From Gammaproteobacteria bacterium (lineage in GTDB: Bacteria; Pseudomonadota; Gammaproteobacteria; Pseudomonadales; Oceanobacteraceae), in NCBI GenBank assembly GCA_013373125.1, contig JABXIK010000063.1, positions 1-53,889 on the forward strand: 53,889 nucleotides of DNA, written 5' to 3'. Both the position numbers and the translations under genes were made by a program. Of the stretch, positions 52,924-53,889 are shown in pieces. Position 1 is the stretch's first letter. Every line of letters begins with the position of its first letter. The notes beneath the pieces were generated by a model. It was not told where the DNA came from. It saw only the letters and a list, made by a program, of their open reading frames with translations, and did not search any database.

Positions 52924-53784
52924 TTAAACCTTATCTTGCGTCTTCAATTCAAAGTCAGAGGCATCGTGACGCTCAAGTAATTGCTCGTGGGGTTCTCCCC
53001 AACTTTTATTGACGATGCTTCCGCGTTTGACAGCAGGGCGTTGTGCGATTTGATTTGCCCAGCGTAAAACGTTTTTATAAGTGTGCACTTCTAAAAACTC
53101 CCCTGCATTGTATAAACCACCTTGTGCTAATACACCGTACCAAGGCCAAATAGCCATGTCCGCAATGGTGTATTCATCTCCGGCAATAAATTCATTTTCG
53201 GCAAGTTGTCGGTCCAGTACATCCAATTGGCGTTTTACTTCCATGGTGTAGCGATCGATTGGATATTGGTATTTCTCCGGAGCGTAAGCGTAGAAGTGAC
53301 CAAAGCCACCGCCTAATAATGGGGCGCTGCCCATTTGCCAAAATAACCAAGAAAGGCATTCGGCTTTTTTACTGGCATCGCTAGGTAGAAAATCATTAAA
53401 TTTTTCTGCCAAGTACATGAGTATGGAGCCGGACTCAAAAATACGCGTGGCAGGTTGGGTGCTGGTATCTAACAATGCCGGAATTTTGGAATTAGGATTG
53501 ATGTCAACGAAATCACTACCAAATTGATCGCCTTCCATGATGTTGATGATGTAGGCATCGTATTCGGCACCTTTAATGCCTTTTTCTAATAGCTCTTCAA
53601 ACATGATGGTGACTTTGACACCATTCGGCGTGGCTAAAGAATACAACTGAAATGGATGTTGGCCTTGCGCAAGGGTTTTATCGTGAGTCGCACCGGCAAT
53701 AGGGCGGTTGATGTTGGCAAACTTACCACCACTGGCGCTGTCCCATTTCCAAACCTTGGGTGGGGTATAAGTTGGGTCTGACAT
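52924..53784 (-). CDS. yghU: Glutathione S-transferase-like disulfide-bond oxidoreductase YghU
   Basis: A 286-residue Nu-class GST. The extended N-terminus (TYTPPKVWKWDSASGGKFAN ... INRPIAGATHD) is the YghU hallmark. Thioredoxin-like domain follows with FQLYSLATPNGVKVTIM, where Thr-Pro-Asn marks the glutathione contact, and PNSKIPALLD with the cis-Pro and ESGSILMYLAEKF. The C-terminal helical domain ends with RGSIVNKSWGEP. YghU reduces organic peroxides and disulfides with glutathione. GGGAG lies ahead of the ATG. Monocistronic. Confidence 0.94.
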   Translation of the reverse strand: MSDPTYTPPKVWKWDSASGGKFANINRPIAGATHDKTLAQGQHPFQLYSLATPNGVKVTIMFEELLEKGIKGAEYDAYIINIMEGDQFGSDFVDINPNSKIPALLDTSTQPATRIFESGSILMYLAEKFNDFLPSDASKKAECLSWLFWQMGSAPLLGGGFGHFYAYAPEKYQYPIDRYTMEVKRQLDVLDRQLAENEFIAGDEYTIADMAIWPWYGVLAQGGLYNAGEFLEVHTYKNVLRWANQIAQRPAVKRGSIVNKSWGEPHEQLLERHDASDFELKTQDKV

Positions 53785-53889
53785 ATTGCACTCCCTTTAA
53801 GGTATTCGTGCAGCCTAGTCTACTTATGCTAGAAAGCGCTGTCAGTTTGAATTTTGCTTTAAAAAGAGTGTTCCAAAATACTTTATAGC

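Overview
The window looks like a chromosomal segment of a marine, heterotrophic gammaproteobacterium, probably of the Oceanospirillales type. The evidence is the block dnaX-ybaB-recR-rnd-ycgL-ycgN, a small 4.5S SRP RNA, E. coli-like fadH, gloB, fbp, dsbD and yghU, several c-di-GMP and two-component proteins, a DabAB inorganic-carbon transporter and a moderate GC content. The species assignment is inference. No insertion sequence, integrase, prophage, plasmid gene, CRISPR array or recognisable defence system was seen; the segment reads as ordinary chromosome with strong local regulatory structure.

Layout. 1-7.1 kb: a small unknown protein, fadH (unsaturated fatty acid oxidation), an orphan short flagellin, a cytoplasmic molybdopterin oxidoreductase followed by a 3-hydroxyacyl-CoA-dehydrogenase-like SDR, and a secreted DUF2147 protein. 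7.1-12.5 kb: an EAL phosphodiesterase with a degenerate GGDEF domain, an Ala/Glu-rich lipoprotein, an AraC regulator, an FMN reductase-like protein and a secreted class 3 lipase. 12.6-18.7 kb: tRNA-Pro(GGG), a cyclic-nucleotide-binding protein, and a divergent polyamine cluster: polyamine-binding protein and gamma-glutamylputrescine synthetase on the minus strand, gamma-glutamylputrescine oxidase, TetR regulator and cupin on the plus strand.

18.7-24.7 kb: a LysR regulator divergent from dabB-dabA (Zn-site residues present), then fbp. 24.8-33.2 kb: a secreted unknown protein, a metallo-beta-lactamase-fold-like protein, gloB, the SRP RNA gene ffs, an HEXXH metallopeptidase-like protein, an APC permease, two linked propeller-like surface proteins (one fused to a VanZ-like membrane domain) and a DUF808 membrane protein. 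33.3-39.7 kb: the dnaX-recR-rnd block with small conserved genes. dnaX carries every element of an E. coli-type programmed -1 frameshift that would make the gamma subunit.

39.8-47 kb: dsbD divergent from a thioredoxin-like/DUF4266/DUF3570 operon, with a PmrA/QseB-type direct repeat between them and a QseBC-like two-component pair next door, then a PAS-GGDEF diguanylate cyclase. 47-53.9 kb: Tat-exported PhoD; a MarR regulator divergent from an EamA transporter and nitroreductase with two palindromic operators; a quinone-oxidoreductase-like MDR divergent from a TetR regulator around a perfect 30-bp palindrome; and yghU.

The strongest observations are regulatory: the dnaX frameshift cassette, a 13-base motif shared by the polyamine cluster and a distant APC permease, and compact operator palindromes between divergent gene pairs.
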